Assembly (NCBI RefSeq): GCF_003935715.1
Contig: NZ_RHPP01000002.1
Coordinates: 25,933-89,932 of the forward strand
Direction of reading: 5' to 3'
DNA length: 64,000 bases
DNA from: Stenotrophomonas sp. 278
Lineage (GTDB): Bacteria > Pseudomonadota > Gammaproteobacteria > Xanthomonadales > Xanthomonadaceae
This document shows positions 1 to 7,718 of this stretch, one piece after another. Made by a program: the position numbers and the translations under genes. Numbering within the stretch: the first letter of the stretch is position 1; each line of letters starts with the position of its first letter. The notes under the pieces are model-generated. The model ran no database searches, was not told where the DNA came from, and saw nothing but the letters and a program-made list of their open reading frames with translations.

Positions 1-506
1 AGTGCGAAGGCACCCAGCAATACCAGCGCCACATCCTGGTTCAAGCCTGCAACCCCGGCAATGGCGATGGAGCCCAGCCACAGGATCGAAGTGAGGTTGA
101 CAAAGACATACAAGCCCAGCCAGAACACCGCCATGACCGTGCGGATGCGGTTGCCGTAGCGTTCCTCCAGGAACTGCGGCATGGTGGTGATGCCGTTGCG
201 CAGGAAGATCGGCAGGAACCATTTGCCGACGATGAGCAGGGTAAGGGCGGCCATCCATTCGTACGAGGCAATGGCCAGCCCGATCGCGTAGCCCGAGCCG
301 GACATGCCGATGATCTGTTCGGCAGAAATGTTGGCGGCAATCAGCGAGGCACCAATCGCCCACCAAGGCAGGCTGCGGCTGGCCAGGAAGTAGTCCTGGG
401 CGGACTTCTGCTGGCCGGCTTTCTCGCGCGAGACCCACTGCGCCAGGATGAAGATGCCTGCCAGGTAGGCCAGCACGATGGTGATATCAAGCGTGGAAAG
501 GCTCAT
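1..506 (-). CDS. Sodium/solute symporter (SSS family), N-terminal part, cut by window edge
   Basis: This is the last visible gene of the galactonate operon. Its ATG overlaps the TGA of the upstream lactonase gene (ATGA), and about 168 codons are visible before the window ends. The N-terminus MSLSTLDITIVLAYLAG forms a first membrane helix. It is followed by the SSS pattern DYFLASRSLPWW, then a helix with SAEQIIGMSGSGYAIG, which is typical of SGLT-like Na+/sugar symporters. By position it probably imports galactose, galactonate or a related sugar across the inner membrane; the substrate is inferred only from context. The C-terminal half is not in the window, so completeness cannot be judged. 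Confidence 0.85.
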   Translation of the reverse strand, partial: MSLSTLDITIVLAYLAGIFILAQWVSREKAGQQKSAQDYFLASRSLPWWAIGASLIAANISAEQIIGMSGSGYAIGLAIASYEWMAALTLLIVGKWFLPIFLRNGITTMPQFLEERYGNRIRTVMAVFWLGLYVFVNLTSILWLGSIAIAGVAGLNQDVALVLLGAFA

Positions 507-1528
507 GCAATCTCCGCGGTGGATCCGCGCTGTGGGCGGGGCGGCAAGGTGTCGGGGTTGCCGGCGAAGCGGGGCTCCGGGAGCCCGGCAATGCCGGAGT
601 CGAAGGCAAGCAGGTGGCCTGCCAGTGGGTCGCGTGCACGCGCGAGGTCATCCAGACCGTCGTGGGCGCTGGTGATGTAGAGGGTTTGGCGCGCGTTGCC
701 GCCAAACACCGGCCGGGTGGGTTGGCTGACCGGCATGCGAAGCGAGCGGTCCTCGGTGCCGTCCCGGCGGTAACGGACCACGCGTGCATCGCCCCAGCGG
801 GCATTCCAGAGGAAGCCCTCGGCGTCGATGGCGCTGCCGTCGGGCTCACCCGGTTCGTGTCGCAGGTCGGTGAACAGCCGCGCGGAAGCGGGTGTGTCCC
901 CGTAGTCGCACTGCAGGATCTGCTTCTGTAGCGAATCGCAGAAGTACATCGTGTCGCCGGTGGGACTGAAGGCGATGCTGTTGGAGATGGCGACCGTGGG
1001 AAGCGGCAGGACCTCCAGGCTCAGGTCCGCGTTGAGGCGGAGGAAAGGGGCGACCGGCTGTTTCGGGCCTTCGGTGGGCTCGTGGAGCATGCCGAAGACA
1101 AAGCGGCCGCGGCGGTCACAGGCACCATCGTTGGCACGGCAATCTGGTTGGACTTTCACCGGTAGCGCCGGCCGTTGGCCGGCATCGCGCGGAGCCCGGT
1201 TCGCCGAGGGCCGGCCAACGGCCGGCGCTACCGGGTCACGCAGGTCATGCAGATCATGGATGTACCGGAATTCACCACGCTCCACATGAAAGAAAGCCAG
1301 GCGCGAAGCGAGCGCAAGCAACAACCAGCCGTCGGCCTCGCACAAGGCGAGGGCAGCAAGGCGCTCGGGCATGGGCCAGCGGGCAACGTTGCCGTCCGCC
1401 GGTCGGTAGCGCCACAACTGCGACTGCGCGATGTCGGTCCAGTACACGACCTCTTCGCGGTCGCACCACAGGACACCTTCGCCCAGCGTGTTGCCAGCGG
1501 GGACGGCCACTGTCACCGGGTCGCTCAC
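503..1528 (-). CDS. SMP-30/gluconolactonase family sugar lactonase, with in-frame repeat insertion
   Basis: This is a six-bladed propeller lactonase of the SMP-30/regucalcin family, likely opening galactonolactone to galactonate in the De Ley-Doudoroff route. Family features are GEGVLW near the N-terminus, RANDGACDRRGRFVFG, NSIAFSPTGDTMYFCDS and EPDGSAIDAEGFLWNA, which carry the usual Glu, Asn and Asp metal ligands. The GTG start overlaps the upstream SDR stop (GTGA), and the stop overlaps the symporter ATG (ATGA), which fixes both ends. At 341 aa it is longer than the usual 290-300 aa. The excess is a 72-bp inverted GTAG repeat (1161-1232), translated as about 24 residues containing AGQRPALPV between two propeller strands. 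Whether the enzyme tolerates this insertion is unknown. Confidence 0.85.
   Translation of the reverse strand: MSDPVTVAVPAGNTLGEGVLWCDREEVVYWTDIAQSQLWRYRPADGNVARWPMPERLAALALCEADGWLLLALASRLAFFHVERGEFRYIHDLHDLRDPVAPAVGRPSANRAPRDAGQRPALPVKVQPDCRANDGACDRRGRFVFGMLHEPTEGPKQPVAPFLRLNADLSLEVLPLPTVAISNSIAFSPTGDTMYFCDSLQKQILQCDYGDTPASARLFTDLRHEPGEPDGSAIDAEGFLWNARWGDARVVRYRRDGTEDRSLRMPVSQPTRPVFGGNARQTLYITSAHDGLDDLARARDPLAGHLLAFDSGIAGLPEPRFAGNPDTLPPRPQRGSTAEIA
1161..1232. repeat. GTAG-type inverted repeat (SMAG/REP-like dimer) inside the lactonase gene
   Basis: A 23-nt arm at 1161-1183, beginning GGTAGCGCCGGCC, is matched by its exact reverse complement at 1210-1232. Each arm can also form its own short hairpin. 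The whole unit is 72 bp, a multiple of three, and it lies inside the lactonase coding sequence without breaking the frame. This is the layout of dimeric SMAG repeats, which are normally intergenic. Confidence 0.9.
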
Positions 1529-2298
1529 ACCCACCCCCCGTCCACGATGAAGTCCTGACCAGTACACATGCGGCTGTCGTCGGCGGCTAGGAACAGCGCT
1601 GCCCGCGCGAGGTCGTCCGCACGCAGATAGCCCGGAAGGCACTGCGAGCGGCGCAGCTGGGCTTCGCCTTCCGCATCCAGCCACAGCCGCTGCTGCTTCT
1701 CGGTGATGACCCAGCCGGGCACCAGCGCGTTGATGCGGATGGCGTCCTGACCCAACTCGCGGGCAAGACCGTTCACCAGGCCATGCACAGCTGATTTGGC
1801 CATCGCATACATGGGGTAGCCGCTGTTCTTGATCATCCAGCCAGTGGAGCCCAGGCAGATGATGGAGCCGCCGCCGAGTGCCTTCATGTCCGGCACCAGG
1901 GCCTGGATGGCGAAGTACTGGTGGCGGAGATTGACCGCCACGCTGCGTTCGAAATCGGCGGTGGTTGTATCGGCCAGCGCGTGGCGTACGTCATTGGCGG
2001 CATTGTTGACCAGTACCGAGAACGGCCCCGTCAACCGGCGACCTTCCTCGATTGCGGCCTGCAGGGCACCAATATCGGTGACGTCGCAGTGCAGGTAATG
2101 GAGTGGGGTGGCGACGTCTTTCAGATGCTCCTGCAGGGCAGCCGCGCCCGCATCGTCGATATCGAGGAACACCACCTTCGCACCCTGCCGGGCGAAGTGT
2201 TCAACAAATGCCGCGCCAATGCCGGTGGCACCACCGGTCACCAGCACCGTGCGGTTGTGCAAGCTGGGGTATATGGTCATGGCCATTGCTGCGCTCAC
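1525..2298 (-). CDS. SDR-family NAD(P)-dependent sugar dehydrogenase (probable galactose 1-dehydrogenase)
   Basis: This is a classical short-chain dehydrogenase of about 257 aa. It has the cofactor loop TGGATGIG, the NNAAN motif, a catalytic Ser after CLGSTG, and the Tyr/Lys pair in YPMYAMAK. It lies between galactonate dehydratase and a lactonase, so oxidation of galactose (or a related aldose such as fucose or arabinose) to its lactone is the expected first step; this is inferred from context. The GTG at 2298 overlaps the dehydratase stop (GTGA), matching the coupling style of the operon. ATG codons at 2286 and 2280 are alternative starts. The stop overlaps the next gene's GTG. Confidence 0.85.
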   Translation of the reverse strand: MSAAMAMTIYPSLHNRTVLVTGGATGIGAAFVEHFARQGAKVVFLDIDDAGAAALQEHLKDVATPLHYLHCDVTDIGALQAAIEEGRRLTGPFSVLVNNAANDVRHALADTTTADFERSVAVNLRHQYFAIQALVPDMKALGGGSIICLGSTGWMIKNSGYPMYAMAKSAVHGLVNGLARELGQDAIRINALVPGWVITEKQQRLWLDAEGEAQLRRSQCLPGYLRADDLARAALFLAADDSRMCTGQDFIVDGGWV

Positions 2299-3443
2299 CA
2301 CTCGGCCACGCTGCCATCGGCATGTCGCCAGATGGGATTGCGCCAGCGGTGGCCTTCAGCGGCACGCTCGTCCACGTAGGCCTGGTTGATCTCGATACCC
2401 AGGCCCGGGCCGCCGGGAATCGTGACGAAGCCATCCTGGTAGTCGAACGGAGAGCGGTCCACCAGATAATCCAGCAGGTCGTTGCTGGCGTTGTAATGGA
2501 TGCCCAGGCTCTGTTCCTGGATGAAGGCGTTGTAGCAGACCGCATCCAGCTGCAGATTGGCGGCCAATGCGATAGGACCCAGCGGGCAGTGCAGGGCCAG
2601 GGCGACGTCGTGGGCTTCGGCCATCGCCGCAATCTTGCGGGTTTCGGTGATGCCGCCAGCATGCGATGGATCCGGCTGGATGATGTCCACGCCGCCGGTC
2701 TGCAGTACGCGCTTGAAATCGAACCGCGAATAAAGGCGCTCACCCAAGGCAATCGGGGCGGGGGAGAGGGCCGCCAGTTCCGGAATGCATTCCAGGTGTT
2801 CAGACAGGACGGGTTCTTCAATGAACATCAAACCGAACGGGCTGAGCTCGCGCATCAGCACCTTCGCCATCGGCTTGTGCACACGTCCATGGAAGTCCAC
2901 TGCCAGGCCCACGCCGGGGCCGACCGCATCACGTACCGCCTGTACGTTTTCCAGTACTTTCGTGACCTTGTCGTGGGTATCGACGAACTGCACTTCCTCG
3001 GTGGCGTTCATCTTCACTCCGGTGAAGCCGCGTGACACCGCCTCCTTGGCCGCGCGGGCGGTGTCGGCGGGCCGGTCGCCGCCGATCCACGAGTACACGC
3101 GGATGCGCTCGCGCACCGGTCCGCCGAGCAGGCTGTGCACGGGCACGCCCAGTGCCTTGCCATGGATGTCCCACAGCGCCTGGTCCAGGCCCGCAAGCGC
3201 GCTCATCAGGATCGGGCCGCCGCGATAGAAGCCGCCGCGGTACAGCACGTTCCAGTGATCCTCGATGTGTCGCGGATCCTTGCCGATCAGGTAATCGGAC
3301 AGTTCCTCGACGGCGGCCGCCACGGTGTGCGCGCGGCCTTCAACAATGGGTTCACCCCAGCCGCTGATGCCGGCATCGGTGTCAATACGGACGAAGAGCC
3401 AACGTGGGGACACCTTGTAGGTGGTGATGGCAGTGATTTTCAT
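2295..3443 (-). CDS. dgoD: D-galactonate dehydratase (enolase superfamily)
   Basis: This enzyme converts D-galactonate to 2-keto-3-deoxygalactonate. It is 382 aa, the length I recall for Escherichia coli DgoD, and collinear with it: capping domain with WGEPIVEGRAHTV, then the barrel with metal ligands in AVDFHGR, FIEEPV and ALGERLYS, and catalytic histidines in DPSHAGG and LHCPLGP. The ATG overlaps the stop of the aldolase gene upstream. With the aldolase, kinase, lactonase and dehydrogenase nearby the assignment to galactonate is well supported. Related acid-sugar dehydratases cannot be fully excluded without substrate tests. Confidence 0.92.
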   Translation of the reverse strand: MKITAITTYKVSPRWLFVRIDTDAGISGWGEPIVEGRAHTVAAAVEELSDYLIGKDPRHIEDHWNVLYRGGFYRGGPILMSALAGLDQALWDIHGKALGVPVHSLLGGPVRERIRVYSWIGGDRPADTARAAKEAVSRGFTGVKMNATEEVQFVDTHDKVTKVLENVQAVRDAVGPGVGLAVDFHGRVHKPMAKVLMRELSPFGLMFIEEPVLSEHLECIPELAALSPAPIALGERLYSRFDFKRVLQTGGVDIIQPDPSHAGGITETRKIAAMAEAHDVALALHCPLGPIALAANLQLDAVCYNAFIQEQSLGIHYNASNDLLDYLVDRSPFDYQDGFVTIPGGPGLGIEINQAYVDERAAEGHRWRNPIWRHADGSVAEW

Positions 3444-4075
3444 GCGGGGGAATCCGTGAGGGGAGCGTTCCAGGCGTCGATGAAGGCGCGCGCGCGGCGT
3501 GCCACTTCATCAGCAGGCGTCTTGGGGGCATACAGCGCGGAACCGATGCCGAAACCGGCGGCACCGGCGTGGCGGTAGACCGCCATGCGTTCCGGGGTGA
3601 TGCCGCCCACCGGCAGCAGTGGCGTGCCCTTGGGCAGCACGCTGGACCAGGCTTTCAGTACCGGGGGCGGCAGTTGTTCGGCCGGAAACATCTTCAGTGC
3701 GTCGGCTCCGGCGCGCAGCGCGGCGAAGGCTTCGGTGGGGGTGGCCACGCCCGGTGTGCAGCGCAGCTCTTTTGCGTGCGCGTGGGCAATCACGTCCACG
3801 TCCGCATGCGGCATCACGATGATGCGGCCACCAGCGCTGGCCACGTCGTCCACCTGTGCGGTGGTAAGCACGGTGCCGGCACCGATCAGGCAGCGGTCAC
3901 CGAGCTGTCTGGCCAGCAGCTCAATACTTTCCAGCGGCTGTGGCGAGTTCAGCGGCACTTCCAGAATGTGGAAGCCGGCGTCGGCCAGTGCGGCACCGAT
4001 GGCCGGTGCCTCCTGCGGGGTGAGCCCGCGCAGGATGGCAACCAATGGGAGGGGTTGCATCCAGGCGGCGCTCAT
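3440..4075 (-). CDS. dgoA: 2-dehydro-3-deoxy-6-phosphogalactonate aldolase
   Basis: This is a class I aldolase of the KDPG/KDPGal family, 211 aa. It cleaves KDPGal to pyruvate and glyceraldehyde-3-phosphate. The Schiff-base lysine is in ALKMFPAEQ, the catalytic Glu in ILEVPLNSP, and the phosphate-binding region in PVGGITPERM and FGIGSALY. It follows the GntR regulator by about 10 nt and overlaps dgoD by ATGA. The operon context favours the galactonate over the gluconate substrate. Confidence 0.9.
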   Translation of the reverse strand: MSAAWMQPLPLVAILRGLTPQEAPAIGAALADAGFHILEVPLNSPQPLESIELLARQLGDRCLIGAGTVLTTAQVDDVASAGGRIIVMPHADVDVIAHAHAKELRCTPGVATPTEAFAALRAGADALKMFPAEQLPPPVLKAWSSVLPKGTPLLPVGGITPERMAVYRHAGAAGFGIGSALYAPKTPADEVARRARAFIDAWNAPLTDSPA

Positions 4076-4085
4076 GGGGTTTCCT

Positions 4086-4802
4086 CTAGCGTTGGGACTT
4101 CTTGGAAGCGCGTGTACCCTTCAGGTTGGCGCGGGAGTCGGCAATCATGTCCAGCATGGCGGCACGCGCCGCCTCCGGCTGCTTCAGCCGGATGGCGTCG
4201 TACACGTCGAAGTGACGCGGCAGCGAGTACTTGAAGTCCTTCGCGGTCTGCGCCGAGAGCAGGAAGAACGTGCCCAGCGCGGCGTCGATCACCGAGAACA
4301 GCGACGCCAGCAGTTCGTTGTTGGTGGCCTCCAGCACGCTCTCGTGAAAGGCCAGGTCGGCCTTGGCCCAGGCATCCTGGTCGGGCGCATCGGCCATGGC
4401 CTGATAGGCCGCCTTGATTTTCGCCAGCTGCGCGGGCGAACGACGCTCCGCTGCCGAAGCGGCCGCGGCCGGCTCGATCACCTCGCGCATCTCCACCAGC
4501 TTCTCCACGAAGTCCTGGGTCGGCATCAATGCACAGCGCCATGCCAGGATGTCGCTGTCCAGCTGTTTCCAGTGACGCGGCTCGCGCACCCGCGAACCGG
4601 TCTTCTGCTTCGTTTCGATCAGCCCCTTGGAGCCGAGCACCTTCAGCCCCTCGCGCAGTGCCGACCGGCTGACCGACAGGGTCTGCGCCAGTGTTTCTTC
4701 CTTGGGCAGGAATTCGCCCGGCTGAAGCGCGCCACTGATGATCCGCTGCCCGATCTCCTGGGCGACCTGGTCGTACAGATTGCGTACCTCGATCCGTTTC
4801 AC
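4086..4802 (-). CDS. dgoR: GntR/FadR-family (FCD domain) regulator, DgoR-like
   Basis: The protein is 238 aa, with an N-terminal winged helix-turn-helix (about residues 10-72; GALQPGEFLPKEETLAQ, SRSALREGLKVLGSKGLI) and a C-terminal FCD effector domain. The FCD metal-site histidines lie in DLAFHES and HFDVYDAI. It is placed just ahead of dgoA, so it is the likely galactonate-responsive repressor of this island. A copy of the putative operator TTGTCnGATwATA lies 44 nt before its own ATG, which suggests autoregulation. The symbol is by analogy with E. coli DgoR and is not proven. Confidence 0.85.
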   Translation of the reverse strand: MKRIEVRNLYDQVAQEIGQRIISGALQPGEFLPKEETLAQTLSVSRSALREGLKVLGSKGLIETKQKTGSRVREPRHWKQLDSDILAWRCALMPTQDFVEKLVEMREVIEPAAAASAAERRSPAQLAKIKAAYQAMADAPDQDAWAKADLAFHESVLEATNNELLASLFSVIDAALGTFFLLSAQTAKDFKYSLPRHFDVYDAIRLKQPEAARAAMLDMIADSRANLKGTRASKKSQR

Positions 4803-4845
4803 TGGTGCCCCTTTGGCGTGGCGCTCCGCAAAGCGCGGTCACTCC

Positions 4846-4858
4846 TATTATCCGACAA
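4846..4858 (-). promoter_or_regulatory. Putative GntR operator before dgoR
   Basis: On the coding strand the site reads TTGTCGGATAATA. It shares TTGTCnGATwATA with the sites upstream of galM and in the dgoK/GH43 gap. It is an imperfect inverted repeat of the TTGTCnGACAA type common to FadR-family regulators. Confidence 0.5.
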
Positions 4859-4901
4859 AAGGGCGAGGGTAGGGGCGCGACGATGTTCAGGTGGTTTGTC
4901 A

Positions 4902-7643
4902 TTACAGTTTGAACCGGAAGCCCAGGCCGAAGGTCTTGTCCTGGTAACGGATGTCGCGCGGGCGCGAGTCGCCGCTACCCCAGAACTGATGCAGGTTGTT
5001 GCCCAGCAGGTTGGTGGCGGAAAGCACCACGGTCGTGCGCGGGGTCATGTCGTAGCTGACCGAGAAGTCCAGCGAGCTGGCCGGCTCGACCTGATCTTCG
5101 GTCCCGGCCACGGTGGGCTGGGTGAAGAAGTCGATGTAGCGGCTGCGGTAGCCGTAGGCCAGACGGGCGGACAGCCCGAAGTTCTCGTAGAACAGCACCG
5201 CGTTGTAGTTGTTCTTGGAGACGTTCTGCAGCGGTCGCGAGATGACCGGGCCGCCGATGAACTCCGGCGACTTGGTGTCGCCCTCGATGTAGGTGTAGTT
5301 GAACTGCGCACCCAGGCCGCTCCAGGCACCGGGCAGGAAATCGAAGGTCTGCTGGTAGGCGAACTCGACACCCTGCAGGTGGCCACTGCCGGCACTCTGC
5401 GGAGACGACAGTTCGTAGTCTTCGCCGGCAATGACCACATTGGTGATGTAGTTCTGGATGTAGCCGTCAATATCGCGGTAGAAGATCCCGGCGCTCATGT
5501 AGCCCACTGGCGAGAAATACCACTCCAGCGACATGTCGTAGTTGGTCGACTCGATCGGGCTCAGGTCCGGATTGCCGCTGCTGGCTGCGCCGGCGCGGTT
5601 GACCGTGCCCGGGTTCAGCGAGATTGACGGATTGAGCGCGCCGAAGTCGGGGTAGCTGAGGGTCTTGGCGGCCAGCACGCGCAGCTGCCATTCCTCGTTG
5701 AAATGCAGGTTCAGGCTGGCGTTGGGCAGCGTGTTGGTGTCTTTGGTTTCGCGGGTGATGGCGCTGTAGATGCCGGTGCTGGCATCGAACGAATAGGCAT
5801 TCAATTCGCGTTTGATCTGTTCCGCGCGCACGCCGACCAGGCCATCCACGCGCAGGCCGAACAGATCGAAGTCATACCTGGTCTGCAGGTAACCGGCGGA
5901 CTTGCGTTCCTGGATGTCGAAGAAGCGGCCGGGATTCTCCTGGGCCAGCCCCGCCGGCAGGCCGTAGTAGGCACGCAGTTCGTCGGCGTTGCCGATCAGA
6001 TAGTCGTAGCAGGGAGTGAGGAACGACTGGCTGAGCGCCGAGTTGCCCTGCTTGGTGCAGAAGAAGCTGTTGGCCGGGAACAGGCCGACTACCTGGTTGG
6101 CCGGATTGGGCGTGGCCGTGATGTTGCCGGTGCCTGCGCCGCCCGGGGGCGGCGTGTTGATTTCCACGCTGCCCTTGGCGCTGGCATTGCGGTCTGCGTA
6201 GCGCAGGCCGAACTGGATGTTGGCGATCGGGCCATCCAGGAACTCGAACACGCCGTCGCCGCGCCAGCTGTTCTCCTCGCCGCGCGACTCGCCCCAGGTC
6301 TGGAACAGGCCGTTGAGGTAGAAGCGCGACGGATCCATGGCGGGCTCGCCGGCCAGGTACCAGTTCTGGTGTTTGCCCGAGGTCCCGTCCCACACAGTGG
6401 TGATCGGGCCGCTCAGGAATGTGTCGATGATGAAGTTCTCGTCCCGGTAGTAGCCCGACGTGCGCGCCACTTCCGTGGACAGCCGCAGCTGGTCTCCGCG
6501 CCATTTGAAGCCCAGCGCGTTCTGGATGTCCTGGCCGCGCTGTTTGTGTGCCTGGGTGCTGCTGGCAGCGTAGGTGTCACCGGTCCAGGAACCGCTGGTG
6601 GCGTCGCAGATGGTCTGGCCTTCGAGGGGACCTGCCAGCTGGTTGGCGTAGCAGTTGCTGCCGACCTGCAGGCTGCTCGGCGGCACCACCCCGACCGGGA
6701 AGCTGAACAGGAAAGCCTGGTCGTAGTTGTCACGCACATAGTCGTACAGACCTTCGACGTAGACCTCGGTGCTTTCGGTCGGCTTCCACTGCAGGGCGTA
6801 GTTGAACGAGCTGCGGTCACGGTCGCCGTGGTTGTAGTTGGTGCCCCAGCCATTCGGTGCGGCGATCAGGTTGCCCGCATCAGTACGCATGGGCGTGCCA
6901 TCCGGGTTCTCCAGTACCTTCGGGAAGTCGCCCCAGACGGCATCGTATTCGTAGCGTTTGCCGATGTAACCGAAGTTGACCATCGCGCCGATCTCACCGG
7001 CGTCGGTGTCCCAGCGGTTGCTCAGCATCAGGCTCGCGGACGGGTCGACATCGCCGCTGTATTTGCTGTGGGTGCCGGTGGCGGTGCCGGCAATCTCCAG
7101 CCCGTCGAAGTCGAGGGGACGGCGCAGCTGGATGTCCACCAGCCCGGCGATGCCGCCGAGCGGCAGGCTGGCCTCGCTGCTCTTGTAGACGTTCAGGCTC
7201 TTGATCGCGGTCGCCGGCAGGTTCTGGAACGCATAGCCACGGCCGGAGCTGCTGAAGATTTCGCGGCCGTTGAGCGTGCTGATCACATTGGGCAGGCCAC
7301 GAATCACCACGCCGGTGGTTTCGCCCTGGTTGCCCTGGGCAATCTGCACGCCGGTGACACGCTGCAGCGCGTCGGCCACGCTGTTGTCCGGCAGCTTGCC
7401 GATGTCCTCGGCAACGATGGAATCGACCACCATGGCCGCCTCCTGCTTGATTGTCTGGGCAGTCTCCAGACTCTGGCGCAACGCGGTCACCGTGACCGTG
7501 TCCAGGTCGACGGCGGTCTGCTGCCCGGAAGGCTGCGGTTGTGCAGTGGCCGCACCCGTTTCCTGTGCCTGCGCGAAGGCGGGCAGGGCAAGTGCGGACA
7601 CAATGGCCAGGGAAAGCAGGGTGCGGGATGAACTACGGGTCAT
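4902..7643 (-). CDS. TonB-dependent receptor, probable galactoside/arabinogalactoside transporter
   Basis: This is a 913-aa outer-membrane receptor. A signal peptide (cleavage near AFAQA-QE) is followed by a TonB-box-like stretch (VDLDTVTVTAL). The plug domain (about residues 70-190) carries ADALQRVTGVQI, GVVIRGLPNVISTLNGREIF and GGIAGLVDI, and a long beta-barrel ends in a typical terminal aromatic strand (FGLGFRF). It lies between a periplasmic/extracellular glycosidase and galactonate catabolic genes, so it likely imports oligosaccharides that release galactose. A 10-bp hairpin separates it from the upstream glycosidase gene. The substrate is inferred from neighbours only. Confidence 0.9.
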   Translation of the reverse strand: MTRSSSRTLLSLAIVSALALPAFAQAQETGAATAQPQPSGQQTAVDLDTVTVTALRQSLETAQTIKQEAAMVVDSIVAEDIGKLPDNSVADALQRVTGVQIAQGNQGETTGVVIRGLPNVISTLNGREIFSSSGRGYAFQNLPATAIKSLNVYKSSEASLPLGGIAGLVDIQLRRPLDFDGLEIAGTATGTHSKYSGDVDPSASLMLSNRWDTDAGEIGAMVNFGYIGKRYEYDAVWGDFPKVLENPDGTPMRTDAGNLIAAPNGWGTNYNHGDRDRSSFNYALQWKPTESTEVYVEGLYDYVRDNYDQAFLFSFPVGVVPPSSLQVGSNCYANQLAGPLEGQTICDATSGSWTGDTYAASSTQAHKQRGQDIQNALGFKWRGDQLRLSTEVARTSGYYRDENFIIDTFLSGPITTVWDGTSGKHQNWYLAGEPAMDPSRFYLNGLFQTWGESRGEENSWRGDGVFEFLDGPIANIQFGLRYADRNASAKGSVEINTPPPGGAGTGNITATPNPANQVVGLFPANSFFCTKQGNSALSQSFLTPCYDYLIGNADELRAYYGLPAGLAQENPGRFFDIQERKSAGYLQTRYDFDLFGLRVDGLVGVRAEQIKRELNAYSFDASTGIYSAITRETKDTNTLPNASLNLHFNEEWQLRVLAAKTLSYPDFGALNPSISLNPGTVNRAGAASSGNPDLSPIESTNYDMSLEWYFSPVGYMSAGIFYRDIDGYIQNYITNVVIAGEDYELSSPQSAGSGHLQGVEFAYQQTFDFLPGAWSGLGAQFNYTYIEGDTKSPEFIGGPVISRPLQNVSKNNYNAVLFYENFGLSARLAYGYRSRYIDFFTQPTVAGTEDQVEPASSLDFSVSYDMTPRTTVVLSATNLLGNNLHQFWGSGDSRPRDIRYQDKTFGLGFRFKL

Positions 7644-7684
7644 GTCGGTCTCTCCGGATTCCGGAAAACGAGCGCGGTTGGGTG

Positions 7685-7708
7685 CTCCGCCCTCGAGCGA
7701 GGGCGGAG
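7685..7708 (-). terminator. Intercistronic hairpin between glycosidase and TBDR genes
   Basis: CTCCGCCCTC and GAGGGCGGAG form a perfect 10-bp stem around a 4-nt loop. No T-tract follows on the minus strand, so it is more likely an mRNA-stabilising or attenuating hairpin than a strong terminator. Confidence 0.6.
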
Positions 7709-7718
7709 GGGGCAGGTA

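Noticed and set aside
1161-1232. Possibility that the lactonase gene is broken into two genes by the repeat
   Set aside because: The insertion is 72 bp, keeps the frame, and conserved motifs continue on both sides, so one intact frame is the simpler reading.
3585-5627. 680-codon plus-strand open frame spanning aldolase, GntR and TBDR
   Set aside because: It crosses three genes and an intergenic operator; codon pattern follows the opposite strand.
5703-7631. 642-codon plus-strand open frame opposite the galactoside TBDR
   Set aside because: Antisense shadow with compositional bias only; the minus strand has a signal peptide, plug and barrel features.
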